A stretch of 64,000 bases of DNA from Pseudeuparius sepicola (Eukaryota; Arthropoda; Insecta; Coleoptera; Anthribidae). Where the stretch lies: the NCBI GenBank assembly GCA_963920635.1, contig OY987298.1, positions 70,639,949 through 70,703,948 on the forward strand. The letters are read 5' to 3'. Numbering within the stretch: position 1 is the stretch's first letter; every line of letters begins with the position of its first letter. A program made the translations under genes and the position numbers. The notes below the pieces were generated by a model. That model did no database searches. It was not told the DNA's origin and worked only from the letters and a program-made list of their open reading frames with translations. Shown piece after piece: positions 10,597 to 20,789 of the stretch.

Positions 10597-12574
10597 TTAT
10601 AACGTTCTTTTTTTACTTCGAAATTAACTTTTTTTTACAAAATTACTTTTTCTTTGCAGTCGGTCTGGTTTTTGAATATTCAAGATTTGACAAACGGAAA
10701 TTTATACTGTTTAGTGTATTTCCCCTTCTGATTTCCCTTTCTAGATGCGGGGCTTCCTCATAGCCTCTTTTATTAAGACAGGGAAAACCAGAACCTTGAC
10801 GGAATGGAATGCTCAGGCGCCAGTTTTTTAGAGCGGTATGCTCCGCTTTTACCCAGGATAGCTTTCGTCAGAGAAAAATAATTCCAGAGTGCAAATGTGG
10901 TGTGTTTGAGGGATAGGAGCAAAATTAAACAATATTTCAAGACATCGTATATTGACTAAACAAAGTAGGTAATAAATTCTTAAATAAATAATACAGACTA
11001 AGTCCGGCGAGTCGCAATCGGGGGGCCCACGGGAGTTCTGTAAGTAAAAGAAACAACGCGACTTTAGTATTACTTTAGGGTTGCTAGACGTGGCTTGCTT
11101 GTGGTACTTTAAATGCCCTAACGGTTAACGTAAGCAACAGAAAAGCTAGAAGCAAGCTCAAAATATTCGGTTCGGATTCTAGGTTACGGTTAAGCAACGG
11201 ATTTGACGGCTAGCAAAGTTCGGATAGCTAAGGGCCGCGGTAGGCCGTAGGTTGGGGCAAAGTTCACACTTTTCCCCCTGGTAGAGAATATTCGAAGAGC
11301 GCAAATTACTAACCTGGAATTGGGCGGGCAAAAGACCCGGTGGAAGCAGCGGCAGGCTGTCTTATAGCCGGCAACCACGTGACCAAGTGGCGTGCGGCGG
11401 CAGCCCATTGGTCGGCGTCGCCGACGTGAATTCGCAAGCGATCCCCTCCACATCGGTCTCGCTGCGGCGGCTGACGGCCGGGCAGAGCGCCTAAAGCTTG
11501 GGTTTCCTAAGAAAGCGGTGCCGTAATATAACGGTCGTAATAAGACGGTGTACGTTGAAGGTTCGTAGCGGCTGTTACAGCGTCGAACGCATATTGTAAA
11601 GCTAGAGAAATGTGTCGGTGTTGGTAGAATAAAGTTGTTATTACAAGATACTATTATTTAAAAAAATATATTTTTTTTTATTTGTATTCCAAAAGAAGCT
11701 AAAAAAATAAATTATGTTTTGAATGACTACGCCGTCCAGTCCCAGTTTTATTGTAGGTAACATCAGTTTACGCGTCTACATTACTGCCATTTGAAATATG
11801 AACAAATAATGTACATACCTGTTTTATGTACTATATAGTGTTTCAGAAATTTCATGCCAACAATTCTGTTTCAGTTGTGTTTTGCGATAGTCCTTGCATT
11901 TTCCATTATACAAAAGTTCGTGATTTTTCGTTGATTTTTCACAAAAGAATCATCGTCTTCACTAGTCCACTCAACACACATTGTTATAGAAAAAGCCCGC
12001 CGTATCTCCAAAAACGTTGCACAAACTGTTCACCACCGTCTTGACGGCCGTAAAAAAACAGACGGTGCCGCTTTTTTACGTGACGGCGTTGCGTTACAAA
12101 AGTAAAGGCAACGTTTCTTGTGACGTCAATACCGTCCTATTACGGCCGTTATATTACGGCACCGCTTTCTTAGGAAACCCAAGCTTTAGGGATGAACCAC
12201 CCCTGGCGCGTCCTCAGCGGCGGCTCCCTTGGATCGGCGATGCCCTATATACCCGGTTTCCCAAAAAGAACGGCGTTTCTAGCCCCACTTTAAGCACCCC
12301 TTTCGGATCTACCCCTATTCGGCGTTCCTACCCCTCTCAGATAACCCAAATATATTTGATAAATTAATTTAGCCGGAAACACCCCACAATTAATTGTATT
12401 AATTGCAAATGACTCGGAATAAAGAACGCGGCCCTCCGCGGCAAAAGTAAAAATAAATAATTATCGGCATGGATATAAAAACTACGGCGGCCGGACGCTA
12501 GAAATAGCGTGGCTAAAGAATCAAACCGGTGTAAAATAAAAATAAAAGCCTGGAAATTTAGTAACTTCGTTACA
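10597..12574 (-). repeat. LTR of element 0, split by an inverted-repeat element
   Basis: On the minus strand a typical LTR start (TGTAACGAAGTTAC) lies at 12574 and the PBS-like site follows the other end. The interval includes a GC-rich promoter-like stretch with a TATA motif (minus strand TATATAGGGC near 12250) and reads as an LTR of about 1.3 kb once the insertion at 11492-12190 is removed. No second LTR is visible, so this rests on the termini and the gag fragment. A related LTR start is seen at 24976. Confidence 0.5.
11492..12190. mobile_element. Terminal-inverted-repeat element (~0.7 kb)
   Basis: About 60 bp at the left (CTAAAGCTTGGGTTTCC onward to ~11555) is the near-perfect reverse complement of the right end (~12130-12190). 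Both ends share GGAAACCC with AAGCTT outside it, which could be a palindromic 6-bp target duplication or part of the TIR. Subterminal motifs such as CGGTGCCG and ACGGCCGT recur inside. No transposase frame is present, so it is non-autonomous. Its superfamily is not assigned. Confidence 0.72.
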
Positions 12575-12589
12575 CAGTACAACATTTTA

Positions 12590-12800
12590 CCGAATTTATT
12601 CCAACCTATACGTGCTCGCTGTATGAACAATGCTCACAATAATGCTATAAATTTCGGCAGCCTTGGACCCATTGATATAAGAACTCAATTACATAGTGCT
12701 TATTGTAAATCTATAAAAGACTATAATGATAAAGTAAGGCAAAATAGGTATATTTTTAGCAAAATAAAATTCTGCGGTGCATTTTCGGATCATTGTTTTT
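12590..12800 (+). pseudogene. hAT-type transposase fragment (ZMYM/DUF4371-like)
   Basis: The plus strand encodes NAINFGSLGPIDIRTQL, SIKDYNDKVRQNRYIFSKI and KFCGAF. This resembles the conserved stretch of hAT-related, TTF-zinc-finger/DUF4371 proteins in which an N-x-x-V-x-x-N-R-x-I-x-x-x-I-I-D-C motif precedes a CGAFE-L-A-L-R-G-H-D segment. A few residues are missing between FSKI and KFCGAF, and the frame is lost after GAF. It abuts element 0's LTR on the left and BEL pol on the right. Confidence 0.5.
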
Positions 12801-12805
12801 GATCT

Positions 12806-13240
12806 CTTCAGGCTCCAATTTTCGTAAATAATGTTTCTCCTCCATGTCTGTCATTTTATCTTGGTAAGACTTAGCAAAAGTTGTATCTTTGTCCATTTTT
12901 CTCTCTGTATAATGAAGTCTCTTCAGTGCAATAGTTTTACTTTCTGGCAAAGTAATATTTTCAACTTTCTAAAGCAAACCTGTTTCATACCTGTCTCCAT
13001 TATTATTTTGTTTCATGGTTTGGTCCAGGATATTTTGAGCTCTAACATCTTGTTTGGACAAAGATTTACTGATATTTTCCAGTCCAAAAGTATCTATTTG
13101 CCACTGTTTCTTTACCAAGTCGGAGAATGTCAAGGTCGTCTTTTTCTCCATGACTGATGTGATTAACCAGATGGTTTCCATGTCTCTGTCTTATGTCTCT
13201 GTCAATCCTTCCATGGAGTACCCATCCCAAAGGTGTCTTA
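12806..13240 (-). pseudogene. pol: BEL/Pao pol, N-terminal RT region
   Basis: The minus strand encodes LTFSDLVKKQWQIDTFGLE, QDVRAQNILDQT, a RYETGLL motif, then PESKTIALKRLHYTERKMD and LRKLEPEEI. These are the linker and first RT motifs of BEL/Pao polymerases (usual family patterns FW..E.FG, R.E.GLLW, S...A..RL..LE, KL..EE). The frame shifts between RYETGLL and PESK, and homology ends at about 12806, where hAT-like sequence of the other strand begins. The catalytic YxDD is absent. Confidence 0.8.
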
Positions 13241-13407
13241 CTTAATGCTGGACTTCCATGGACCCATTACCCATTATTACCTTGTGACTAACTAAGAGAG
13301 GGCAGTTGTTATCTTGCCCTATAAGAATTAATGGTTTGGGATTGTCTAGAGATGTAATATTATCATTGTTATTTAAATAAAAATACCTTTTAAAAGCTTT
13401 TGCCATA

Positions 13408-13690
13408 TTAATTGTCTGTCAGTCCATTTATTGTCCTCGCATGTCGTAGTTGGTAGATTTTTGAGCTCTCAGGTGCCGAAATGGTACAACTCTCTTCTCT
13501 AGAATTGTCTTGTTCTTCTATCTGATTGTTCGTCCATTGGATGCAAAGACTATGATACGGTCCATTGAGGCCCAATTCATCAGAGAGTGCCTGATCTATC
13601 AGTTGATGCATCATCCAAAAGAGCATAAGTATGTACCTTGTTGTCACCTTTGCCTAAAATCACTGGAAGAATTTTTAATAGAACTGTATT
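13408..13690 (-). pseudogene. BEL/Pao aspartic protease remnant
   Basis: The minus-strand frame contains LIDQALSDELGLNGPYHSLC followed by IQWTNNQIEEQDNS and SSKIYQLRHARTINGL. This is typical of the region just after the catalytic D-S/E-G of BEL/Pao proteases (LID..LA..LGL.G...PL...WT). The catalytic motif itself is not preserved (FWMMHQ precedes LIDQ). It lies between the zinc knuckle and RT, as expected. Confidence 0.72.
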
Positions 13691-13723
13691 AGACGAAGAT
13701 GTAAAACCATTCATTTCAGTTCG

Positions 13724-14110
13724 TTAATTGGGGAATGTTGTAGATGTTTCGAAAGTTTCGGTTTGGGTTTGTTGAACAATGTAATGATGTTTACGTAAAA
13801 GATTATGATGTAGTTTCACACATCCATTTGTGTTGCATATTTTAATATTTTTACAAGTTTTAAGATTATGTGATGGATAAAGGCAACAAAAACAAATTTT
13901 GTTTTTAGTCACTAAGCTCCATCTTTCATCCACGCTTAGTGAAATAAATTTGTTGCAACTGCTAATGGATGGACTTCGTTATTGCAGCAAAGACATTTTT
14001 TGTTACCCTGTTTTACAGTACTATTTGTAGCCAAGGTAACATCCTTCCTTGTGCCTTTATTGTTGCCTTCACTTGTCATGTCTGAATAATTTGGCATTTG
14101 TACTTGACAT
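13724..14110 (-). pseudogene. gag: BEL/Pao gag zinc-knuckle region
   Basis: Minus-strand reading gives KKCLCCNNEVHPLAVAT, then after a one-codon break VDERWSLVTKNKICFCCLY, PSHNLKTC and CNTNGCVKLHHNLLRKHH. The pattern ERW..V.K..LCF.CL...H....C......C...GC...HH.LLH is characteristic of BEL/Pao gag. An in-frame stop sits before VDERW. The upstream side is cut by the THAP-element insertion. Confidence 0.8.
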
Positions 14111-14193
14111 GCAAAACATAGATAAGAAATATATAATACCTATACGATAGATTGGCAACTCTCGTGTTTTTGAGAGTGTCATGCGACATCTGG

Positions 14194-15544
14194 TGTCTTT
14201 AGTACAAAGTAGAATATTTTGGCGGGTTTTTTGAAATGAAACTCTATTTTATTGTTCAAATTTTAATTTAATATTTCGTTTTCAATTTTGTAGCTCGGCA
14301 TATTCTAAGCCTTATGTCGAGTTACAAGTATGGAAAATATAATTGAAGGTTTAAAGTTTGTAAATAAAACAAAGAATCATAACAACAATTTATATCCATG
14401 AACATTTCACAATTTCACTATATTAAATTAATAAAATTTGCCATTTCAAGCCTTAAACAATAACATATGATTTTTGGTATACATGCTTGAAAATTTAGAA
14501 AATTTATACATAGGTACATCATATTAAACTAGGTTTCGATTTAGATAGCTAAATACTCTTTTATTCAAGGGTAAAGCCGTGTAAATCTTTTTAAATTCTG
14601 ACAAAAAAACAAGAACTAGATCATAATTATCCTCGAAATAAGTATTTAATTACCTATAAATGATGAAATATAAATTAAGTCATTATATTTAGCTACATAA
14701 ATAGATGGAAGATAGGTACTCTTTTATTTTTTTTTATTTTTTTACCCTGTATGTAAATTTTATGATACCTTGTGTGCTTTAGTCGTTTTACCGCAAGCAG
14801 AAGTTTTTATGGAAACTTTCCCTTAAACCAACAACTAAAAAAGTTTTTCCTCGTCGGTACTTTAAGTACTCAATCCCTTGACGCACTGCATCACTGTATA
14901 TATTTAGAAAAAGAACTGCAATAAGTAGATTATTATTGTGCACTCACCAGGCAAAAAATAAGCATATTATAACCCTTTTAAGTCTAGACTTTGATCTTGT
15001 GCCTCCTATGTACAAGTCATCTTTTGAAAAATGGCCATCGCAGACCCGGTAGCATAATCTCAGTCTCTTCAAAGAAAGTTTACACAATATATGGTTATTT
15101 TCCTTTTCCAACCAGAGTCTAATAAATAAATAAATAAAATTTCAAAAACATAGTCGTTAGCTATAAGAATTTTCTATTTATTCTAAAATGTGATTTTTAC
15201 TTACCGTCTCGTCCTTCAGAAAAATATGCATTTCCAATTTTTTGTTTCTTCCACAAAGTTCATATCCAGGTACGCAACATACGAAAACCATGATAATTTC
15301 TTATAGCGAACTTATAATTAATTTTAATAATACGTAATTGTAATGTAGGTACTCTAAATATATCTACTCTAAATAAGTTAAATTAACGAAAGGTAAATGG
15401 CGAAAATTTGTCTGGCTCAATTCAAACGCCAATGTGTCAGTGTCAGTGAGTAAATTTCAAATCATTCATATTTTCTGTTATACATAGTGATATTTTTCAA
15501 AAAAAAAAACTATTTAAGTGCCCCCTCGTGTCTTTAGTACAAAT
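14194..15544. mobile_element. THAP-domain DNA transposon relic in BEL gag
   Basis: A 16-bp direct repeat, GTGTCTTTAGTACAAA, occurs at 14194-14209 and 15529-15544, and these positions bracket the non-gag sequence that splits BEL gag. Inside are two THAP exons on the minus strand with GT-AG signals. No inverted termini were found, so true ends and superfamily remain open. The repeat may be a target duplication of unusual length. Confidence 0.5.
14965..15291 (-). pseudogene. THAP DNA-binding domain, two exons (copy A)
   Basis: Exon 1 runs 15291 to 15205: ATG, then VFVCCVPGYELCGRNKK and a KDET end, followed by a GTAAGT donor. Exon 2 starts at 15118 after a T-rich tract and TTAG, encoding LWLEKENN, then YRVCDGHFSKDDLY and RSKSRLKR. 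The family signature is C-x(2-4)-C, a Trp, and C-x2-H-F, all recognisable here, but the second Cys of the C-V-P-G-C start is Tyr. THAP domains bind transposon ends in P and ISL2EU-type transposases. No catalytic domain is present downstream. Confidence 0.7.
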
Positions 15545-15559
15545 TAATAAGAGGAAGTT

Positions 15560-15860
15560 TCACGGCCCTGATGCAAAATATGCCTTCTGTTCAAGCCACA
15601 ATGAAAATTCTAACAAACTAGGTTTTTCAAGTTTTCTGTTAGACATATATTCGGCCCAATGTAGTCTTCTCCCAATAGGTAATTTATTCATTAATTCCTG
15701 AAGTGATATAGGGTTTCTTAGATACTCATCCCCTTTTAAGGTCTCTATTGTACCTACAATATTTTTAACTTCATCTGAAAAGTTAATAAACATATCTAAT
15801 CGACCTTCTTTTATACTAGGAAACCTTATTTTATCTAAAAGTTGATTAATGGGCTCGTAT
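15560..15860 (-). pseudogene. gag: BEL/Pao gag, middle part
   Basis: Encodes INQLLDKIRFPSIKEGRLD, DEVKNIVGTIETL, LRNPISLQELMNKLP and LHWAEYMSN, ending EFSLWLEQKA. The order (L..K....P......L..F...V.N...T......L.NP.LLQELV.KLP...R..W......EF..WL) fits BEL/Pao gag and continues directly from the DUF1759 block at 17860, showing that 15860-17860 is an insertion. Confidence 0.8.
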
Positions 15861-16378
15861 ACTTCGGACAAAAATATATTTTTTTTATCTATCGGTAGAA
15901 AATGAGAAAAAAATCCACCCGTGTCTTTCATTTTCTTCATATTTGCTTTAGATTTGCTGTAATTTTATAAATAATACTTTCCCGCCAAAGGTTGTGACGT
16001 AGTTGCCCTTCCTTATACAAGGGGTATTTCATAAATTTTACTGGAATTCTGATATAGTTTGTTAGCATATTATGCTATTATTAAATACCTGTTGTAACTT
16101 TTATTAAAATACTTTATTATTGTTAATATCTTTCAATATAATTTCAATGCAGATCATGGTAACTAACAAAAATATTATCATTAAATTAATACACTCTATA
16201 CGACCCCGATCTCTAGGTAAACGGCCATGCAAGTTTGGCAATACTGCTTATTTACGACGATTCATTTGACAGTCAACGTTTGACGTGTGAGAACTTACTT
16301 ATACAGTTCAAATTTGCACTGCAAGTTTGTGTTATTATTTGAATAGTCTTTTACATAGCAAATCGAACTTTTCAAAGT

Positions 16379-16450
16379 ATGGAGCAAGGATTATTGAAGG
16401 CGACATCGGACAATCTGCCATATTATGTGGAATTGGAAATGGTGTGTTCG
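16379..16450 (+). pseudogene. Possible YqaJ-protein first exon of the ISL2EU-like element
   Basis: ATG 16379 opens MEQGLLKATSDNLPYYVELE, then MVCSFIK. The pattern S/LKAT-x-x-x-LP...M...I resembles the N-terminus of YqaJ/SWIM proteins carried by ISL2EU elements. Homology stops after about 24 residues. It is divergently oriented to the THAP/DDE gene, as expected. The match is short, so this is tentative. Confidence 0.3.
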
Positions 16451-16781
16451 TTTATTAAACTCGGGGGGACCTCGGAGGATCGGCCATGCGCGGGATTCAC
16501 CGTCCAAATCGGAGCCGTGGGTTTACGTCCCTGCCCGCCTCTCCGGTCTCTCTGCTATGATTGTAGAACGTTTCTTCTTTTTAGGTTCTGAATATTTGTC
16601 ATTAACAAAAAGAAAATGAAAATATCACTTTAGACATGAATTATTATTCAAACTTTACTATAAAAAGGTAACCAATTAGGGAAAGAATGAACACAACATA
16701 ATTTACAGTTTATTGAGCAATAATTTACAATACAACTTAACTATTTAACTTAAATATATTTCATAAAATTAAAGGCCTCAC

Positions 16782-17491
16782 ACAATAACCATTATGTGAT
16801 CTAAAAGGTATATTAATTGATGGTTTACCCTCGAATGTATATTGAGCATTGCAAATTCTCGAATTCGTCTTATTATCCTCTCTACATAAATTGGAAGGGA
16901 AGCAATTCGTTTGCTTTTTATGTAGCGCTGAGGCACGACTTCCTTTTTCAAGATAATCTTGCTTCCCACAGTTTTGAAGAACATCCAATTCTTACCATCA
17001 GGCTCAAGCTAAAAAATAGAAAAATGTATCTTACTATTCTTACACAAAAATTATTGCAATAAAAGTTGCTCGATTAAAGAGTAGGTAAGTAAGAACTTAA
17101 ATATGAAATAAAATTTTGAATTTATAATGAAAAGAATTGATTTACGACTACAATAATATAAACTATAAATACTTCATATTATTATAAACTTTTAATCTCT
17201 ACATATGTAATAAAAATTATTAACAGGGGTTATTTTGAGGTTTATTACATCCAGGTAGATGTAGTCTTATAACCCCAAGACAGTAAGTAAGTATTAAAAA
17301 AAGAAGTAAAAGTGCTTCAAACTATCTATAACAGATAATATGTACTTACGTTGAAATGGTCTTCGCAACAATACAAAAACGTTTTCTTCATTGGAAGGCC
17401 AACTGTTTCCAACCACCGTCGGTGTCGATAAAAACAATTTTCCAGAGTTTCTGCTGGAGTTTTCACAAGAGGGAACGAACAACCTCCATGA
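16782..17491 (-). pseudogene. THAP + DDE transposase relic (copy B)
   Basis: The first exon (about 17491-17350) encodes CFYRHRRWLETVGLP and FLYCCEDHFN before a GTAAGT donor, matching the Trp and C-x2-H-F half of a THAP domain; its N-terminal Cys pair is frameshifted. After an intron, exon 2 starts at 17008 and encodes KSKRIASLPIYVERIIRRIR, then EFAMLN and a TGA at about 16782. The block R-x-A-S-L-x-I-x-V-E-R-x-I-x-R-I is the third-acidic (Glu) motif of DDE_Tnp_4-type transposases. The first two Asp motifs are missing. Confidence 0.65.
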
Positions 17492-17859
17492 CTATTATAA
17501 CGACGCGCAAACTAGTAAATACCTAACTAAAGATCACTTGCTTATTTTCTGCTAACGCATTGGGCAAAGGGCTGATAATCTTCGCAGGTAGAAACGTTTT
17601 CAGACAACTATTGATAGTTTGATAGCGGTTGCATTTATAAAGGTTAACAGGCCATGTCAGGTTATTTTATTTGACGGAAGACGAAGAGGGGAGAAGGCGA
17701 TGTTGCCGGTTCTTAAATTAATGCTAACTACGTTACAGCCATTTTATTACGTATTCAACTCAATTTTGCAACTAAACTACCGCGAAAAAATTTTTTTCTT
17801 TAGTGTTTCCGGACGTTTAAAGGCGATATCTAGCCATTGCAAAAATAAAAAAAAGTGTG

Positions 17860-18203
17860 GTATACATTATTAGCTCGGGTCGACCAAATCTCTGCTCAAG
17901 AATTTTAATTATTTTTTCTACATTGTGTGGCAGAATAAGTAAACTTTCAACAATTTTTCTAGCAGGTCCCTTGAGGCATTTCTGCAACCTACACTGGTTT
18001 TCTTCATGTAAATAACCACAAATAGCTGTCGTATTCCTATATTGAAAAATGAAATTTGGCCACTCTTTGAGATCCCCATTAAAAATAGGAAGATCTCTGG
18101 GAATAGATTGTATCTTCAATATTTTTGTTAACTCAGTCGAAGCTAATTGTTCGTTAACAATAGATTCTACATATTTTGACCCTACCTGACTATCTTTATT
18201 CAC
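17860..18203 (-). pseudogene. gag: BEL/Pao gag, DUF1759 block
   Basis: Encodes LPIFNGDLKEWPNFIFQYRN, then CGYLHEENQCRLQKCLKGPA and a GRPELI end. The pattern LP.F.G....W..F...F.....N......RLQ.CLKG.AR..V..LL is diagnostic of the DUF1759 region of BEL/Pao gag. The frame stays open from about 18203 to 17817, but gag homology stops at ~17860, where the ISL2EU-like insert begins. Confidence 0.88.
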
Positions 18204-18339
18204 ATTTTTCTACAACTTGTTTCATGACATATCCAGGGATTCTTACCACTTCTCCAATTCTCCATGTCCAAATTCTGACCCTCTTCCTCAATAGCTATCG
18301 ACCTGCATTCATCAGTAATAGATCCATCTTCCAACTGTG

Positions 18340-18570
18340 CTAGTTGTAAGCTAATTCCAGATCCAACATTTCTTGTTGATGCTTGTGCTGAAGTTCCTTT
18401 TTCTTCATTTCCATTTCAATCTTCAACTGTGACCTTTTGGATGCCCCACTAACTTTGCTGTCTGTCCGACTTCTGGCGTTGAGTAGAACTTCTTTGTGTT
18501 TCAATATTATATATTCGGTGGCTGCTGTCTTATCTTTTCCAGTCTTGGACAACGATGCATGACTGGTTTC
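18340..18570 (-). pseudogene. gag: BEL/Pao gag N-terminus, Lys/Glu coiled coil
   Basis: Encodes SKVSGASKRSQLKIEMEMKK and an adjacent ELQHKHQQEMLDLELA helix, resembling the S-x-x-S-x-x-S-x-x-A coiled-coil start of BEL gags. It is separated from the DUF1759 block by about 130 bases with stops. A start codon could not be fixed. Confidence 0.55.
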
Positions 18571-18599
18571 AGGTATTGCATTTCATGTATTGTATTTGT

Positions 18600-19445
18600 C
18601 AAATTCAAAATTCTATTACTATTATTTTTAAAAACAGGTGTCAACAAATGAACATGTGTCTTCTTTTATAGTGTTCTTATTTCTCCAACAGTGGATATCT
18701 CAAGGGATATATCTTTTAATTGCTCCATTTAAAAGTCAAAAACATAAAAAATACATAAAAGTTTGTTTATGTGTAGATATCACTCCGAAAAAAATTTTGA
18801 GTGAGGGCCAGCACCTGGGGCACTACTCGTAGGTATCCACCACATTTTGACCTACCTCTACAATAACTCACGAGCCGTTAATATACTTTTAAAAAAAATT
18901 TAATTTCGTATTCGCTTGAAGCTATTTTTTTGCGTTTAAAGCTACCGAGCAAAGCAATCGCTTGTAAGAGAATTGATATATTCCTCTTTGTTTTATACGA
19001 GTACATATAGAAAAACAGAGACAGAGCCACTAATTCACAGCAAGCGATTGCTTCCTCTTGATAACCTTAATAGAATTCTGGGACGTCACCGAGATGCTAG
19101 ATTATACTCTTTTAGGTAATATTTTAAATAATGACGTGGTGGTCCAGAGGTTAGCGTGTTGAATTAGCGGCATTTTTTTTAATTTTCCGAATTCTGAATA
19201 TGGCACTATGGGCTGACATCAGAGCTCTTCGCCGAGACGCGATTGGCCGAGAGGGGAGGGGGCGGGGCTTGGCAGGAAGAAGTACGTCAACAACAACAAA
19301 ATCTACAGGATTTCCAATTTGTGCAACACTTTTGAGGAAAATTGTATGTTTTTAGTATAATTTGGTGATACTACATCGCTACATACACTGATTACTTTTT
19401 ATTTCGAAATTCAACTAGAGGAAACTTCCTTACTGTCACGTGTCA
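18600..19445. other. No gene; short inverted repeat, tRNA-like A box, GC box
   Basis: AGCAATCGCTTG near 18955 is repeated inverted near 19042. TGGTCCAGAGGTTAGCGTG near 19143 resembles a tRNA A box but has no B box or cloverleaf. A GC-rich patch near 19230-19275 holds ATTGGCC and GGGCGGGGC, uncommon here and promoter-like. This may include the 5' LTR of the BEL relic, but I could not define it. Confidence 0.4.
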
Positions 19446-19449
19446 TATA

Positions 19450-20781
19450 CAGAGTGTCCCGAAATTAGCCCGCCGTAATTTACCACCGTGTTCTACAACC
19501 TAAAAAAATGAAAAAAGTTCCTATAAACATGGCCTCAAAAATGCCTCTTAATGGGGCTATAGCCCCCAAAAGGGGCAGAACGAACAAAGATAAAATTCTG
19601 AAATTTGGTATGTGATGTCCCTGTGCGATTTGACACTTACCGAGGTAGCGATACTTAGACATTCCTAATCATAGACGTCCAAATGGAGTTCAGGAGTTAC
19701 TAATTACCCCAAAAAATGTTTGTATACTTTTTTCCAGATTTCTTGCAAAATCATGAAATTTGAAGGTATTCTTTGAAGAAAAGGTGCTCTTGTTGAACTT
19801 TGATAGCATGCATCGTTTTCGAGTAAACTCGTTTTGAAGTTTTTTTGCACAGTGCCATGAAAATGCCTATTAGAGAAATTAGCCTGCCATAATTTACCAC
19901 TACGTTTTTTGATGCAAAAAATGAAAAAAGGTCCTATAAACATGGCCTAAAAAAGTCCCCTAAGGGGGCTATAGCCCCCGAAATGGACACTTTGGCAAAC
20001 GTTTTTTTCTAAATATTTCCAGAACGAATAAAGATAAAATTATGACATTTGGTATGTGATACCTGTGAGATTTGACATTCACCGAGGTAGAGATAGTTTG
20101 ACATTCTTCATCATAGGCGTCCCAAATAAGGGTGGTCAAGGGGTTAAAAATATCCCAAATTTATTTGTGCACTTTTTTCATGATTTATTCTCCCAGGTAT
20201 GTCACATACCAAATTTCAGAATTTTATCTTGGCTCGTTCTGGAAATATTTAGAAAAAAACTGTTTGCCAAAGTGTCCATTTCGGGAGCTACAGCCCTCTT
20301 AGGGGGCATTTTTGAAGCCATTTTTATAGGAACTTTTTCATTTTTTTGGGTCGCTGAACACGCTGGTAAAATATGGCAGGCTAATTTCTAATACGCATTT
20401 TCATGGCCCTGTGCAAAAAATTTTCAATAAGAGTTCACTCGAAAATGGTGCACGCTGTCAAGGTTTAACAAGAGCACCATTTTTTCGTAGAATACCCTGA
20501 ATTTTTATAATTTCGCAAGAAATTTGGGATTAAGAATATCTAACTATGGCTACCTCAGCAAATGTCAAATCTCACAGGTACATCACATACCAAATTTCAG
20601 AATTTTATCTTTGTTCGTTCTCGAAATATTTAGAAAAAACCATTTGCCAAAGTGTCCATTTATGGGGCTATAGCCCCCTTAGGGGGCATTTGTGAGGCCA
20701 TGTTTATAGGAACTTTTTTCATTTTTTTTTGGTCGCAGAACACGCTGGTAAATTATGGCAGGCTAATTTCGGGACATCCTG
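19450..20781. mobile_element. Palindromic foldback element with CAG(A/G)RTGTCCC ends
   Basis: The two halves are long inverted copies of each other. Each arm also contains a second internal copy of its end: plus-orientation ends at 19450 and ~19870, minus-orientation ends at ~20400 and 20781. Termini are CAGAGTGTCCCGAAATTAGC on the left and its near complement on the right, with TATA on both sides as a possible target duplication. Shared motifs such as GGGGCTATAGCCCC repeat in all four copies. No transposase; non-autonomous. Confidence 0.8.
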
Positions 20782-20789
20782 TATAAAGG

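Larger units (their letters stand above)
15860..17860. mobile_element. ISL2EU-like (PIF/Harbinger) element inside BEL gag
   Basis: This 2 kb interrupts BEL gag. It contains, on the minus strand, a THAP exon and a DDE-transposase C-terminus, and on the plus strand a short frame resembling the start of the YqaJ-type second protein of ISL2EU elements. Two divergent genes of this kind are the hallmark of ISL2EU. Clear terminal inverted repeats could not be traced, so the ends are approximate. Internal deletion removed most of the transposase core. Confidence 0.55.
12806..18600 (-). mobile_element. BEL/Pao LTR retrotransposon relic split by two DNA transposons
   Basis: Read from high to low coordinates, the pieces occur in BEL/Pao order: coiled-coil gag start (~18570-18340), gag DUF1759 block (18203-17860), more gag (15860-15560), zinc knuckles (14110-13724), aspartic protease (13690-13408), and the beginning of RT (13240-12806). 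Two insertions interrupt gag: 15860-17860 (ISL2EU-like) and about 14194-15544 (another THAP element). RT core, RNase H, integrase and 3' LTR are missing. I did not find a convincing 5' LTR beyond 18600. Confidence 0.85.

Noticed and set aside
18950..19055. Inverted AGCAATCGCTTG pair as a MITE
   Set aside because: Only about 12 bp paired, no target duplication seen.
19142..19162. tRNA-like A box (TGGTCCAGAGGTTAGCGTG)
   Set aside because: No B box, anticodon arm or cloverleaf follows. At most a SINE scrap.
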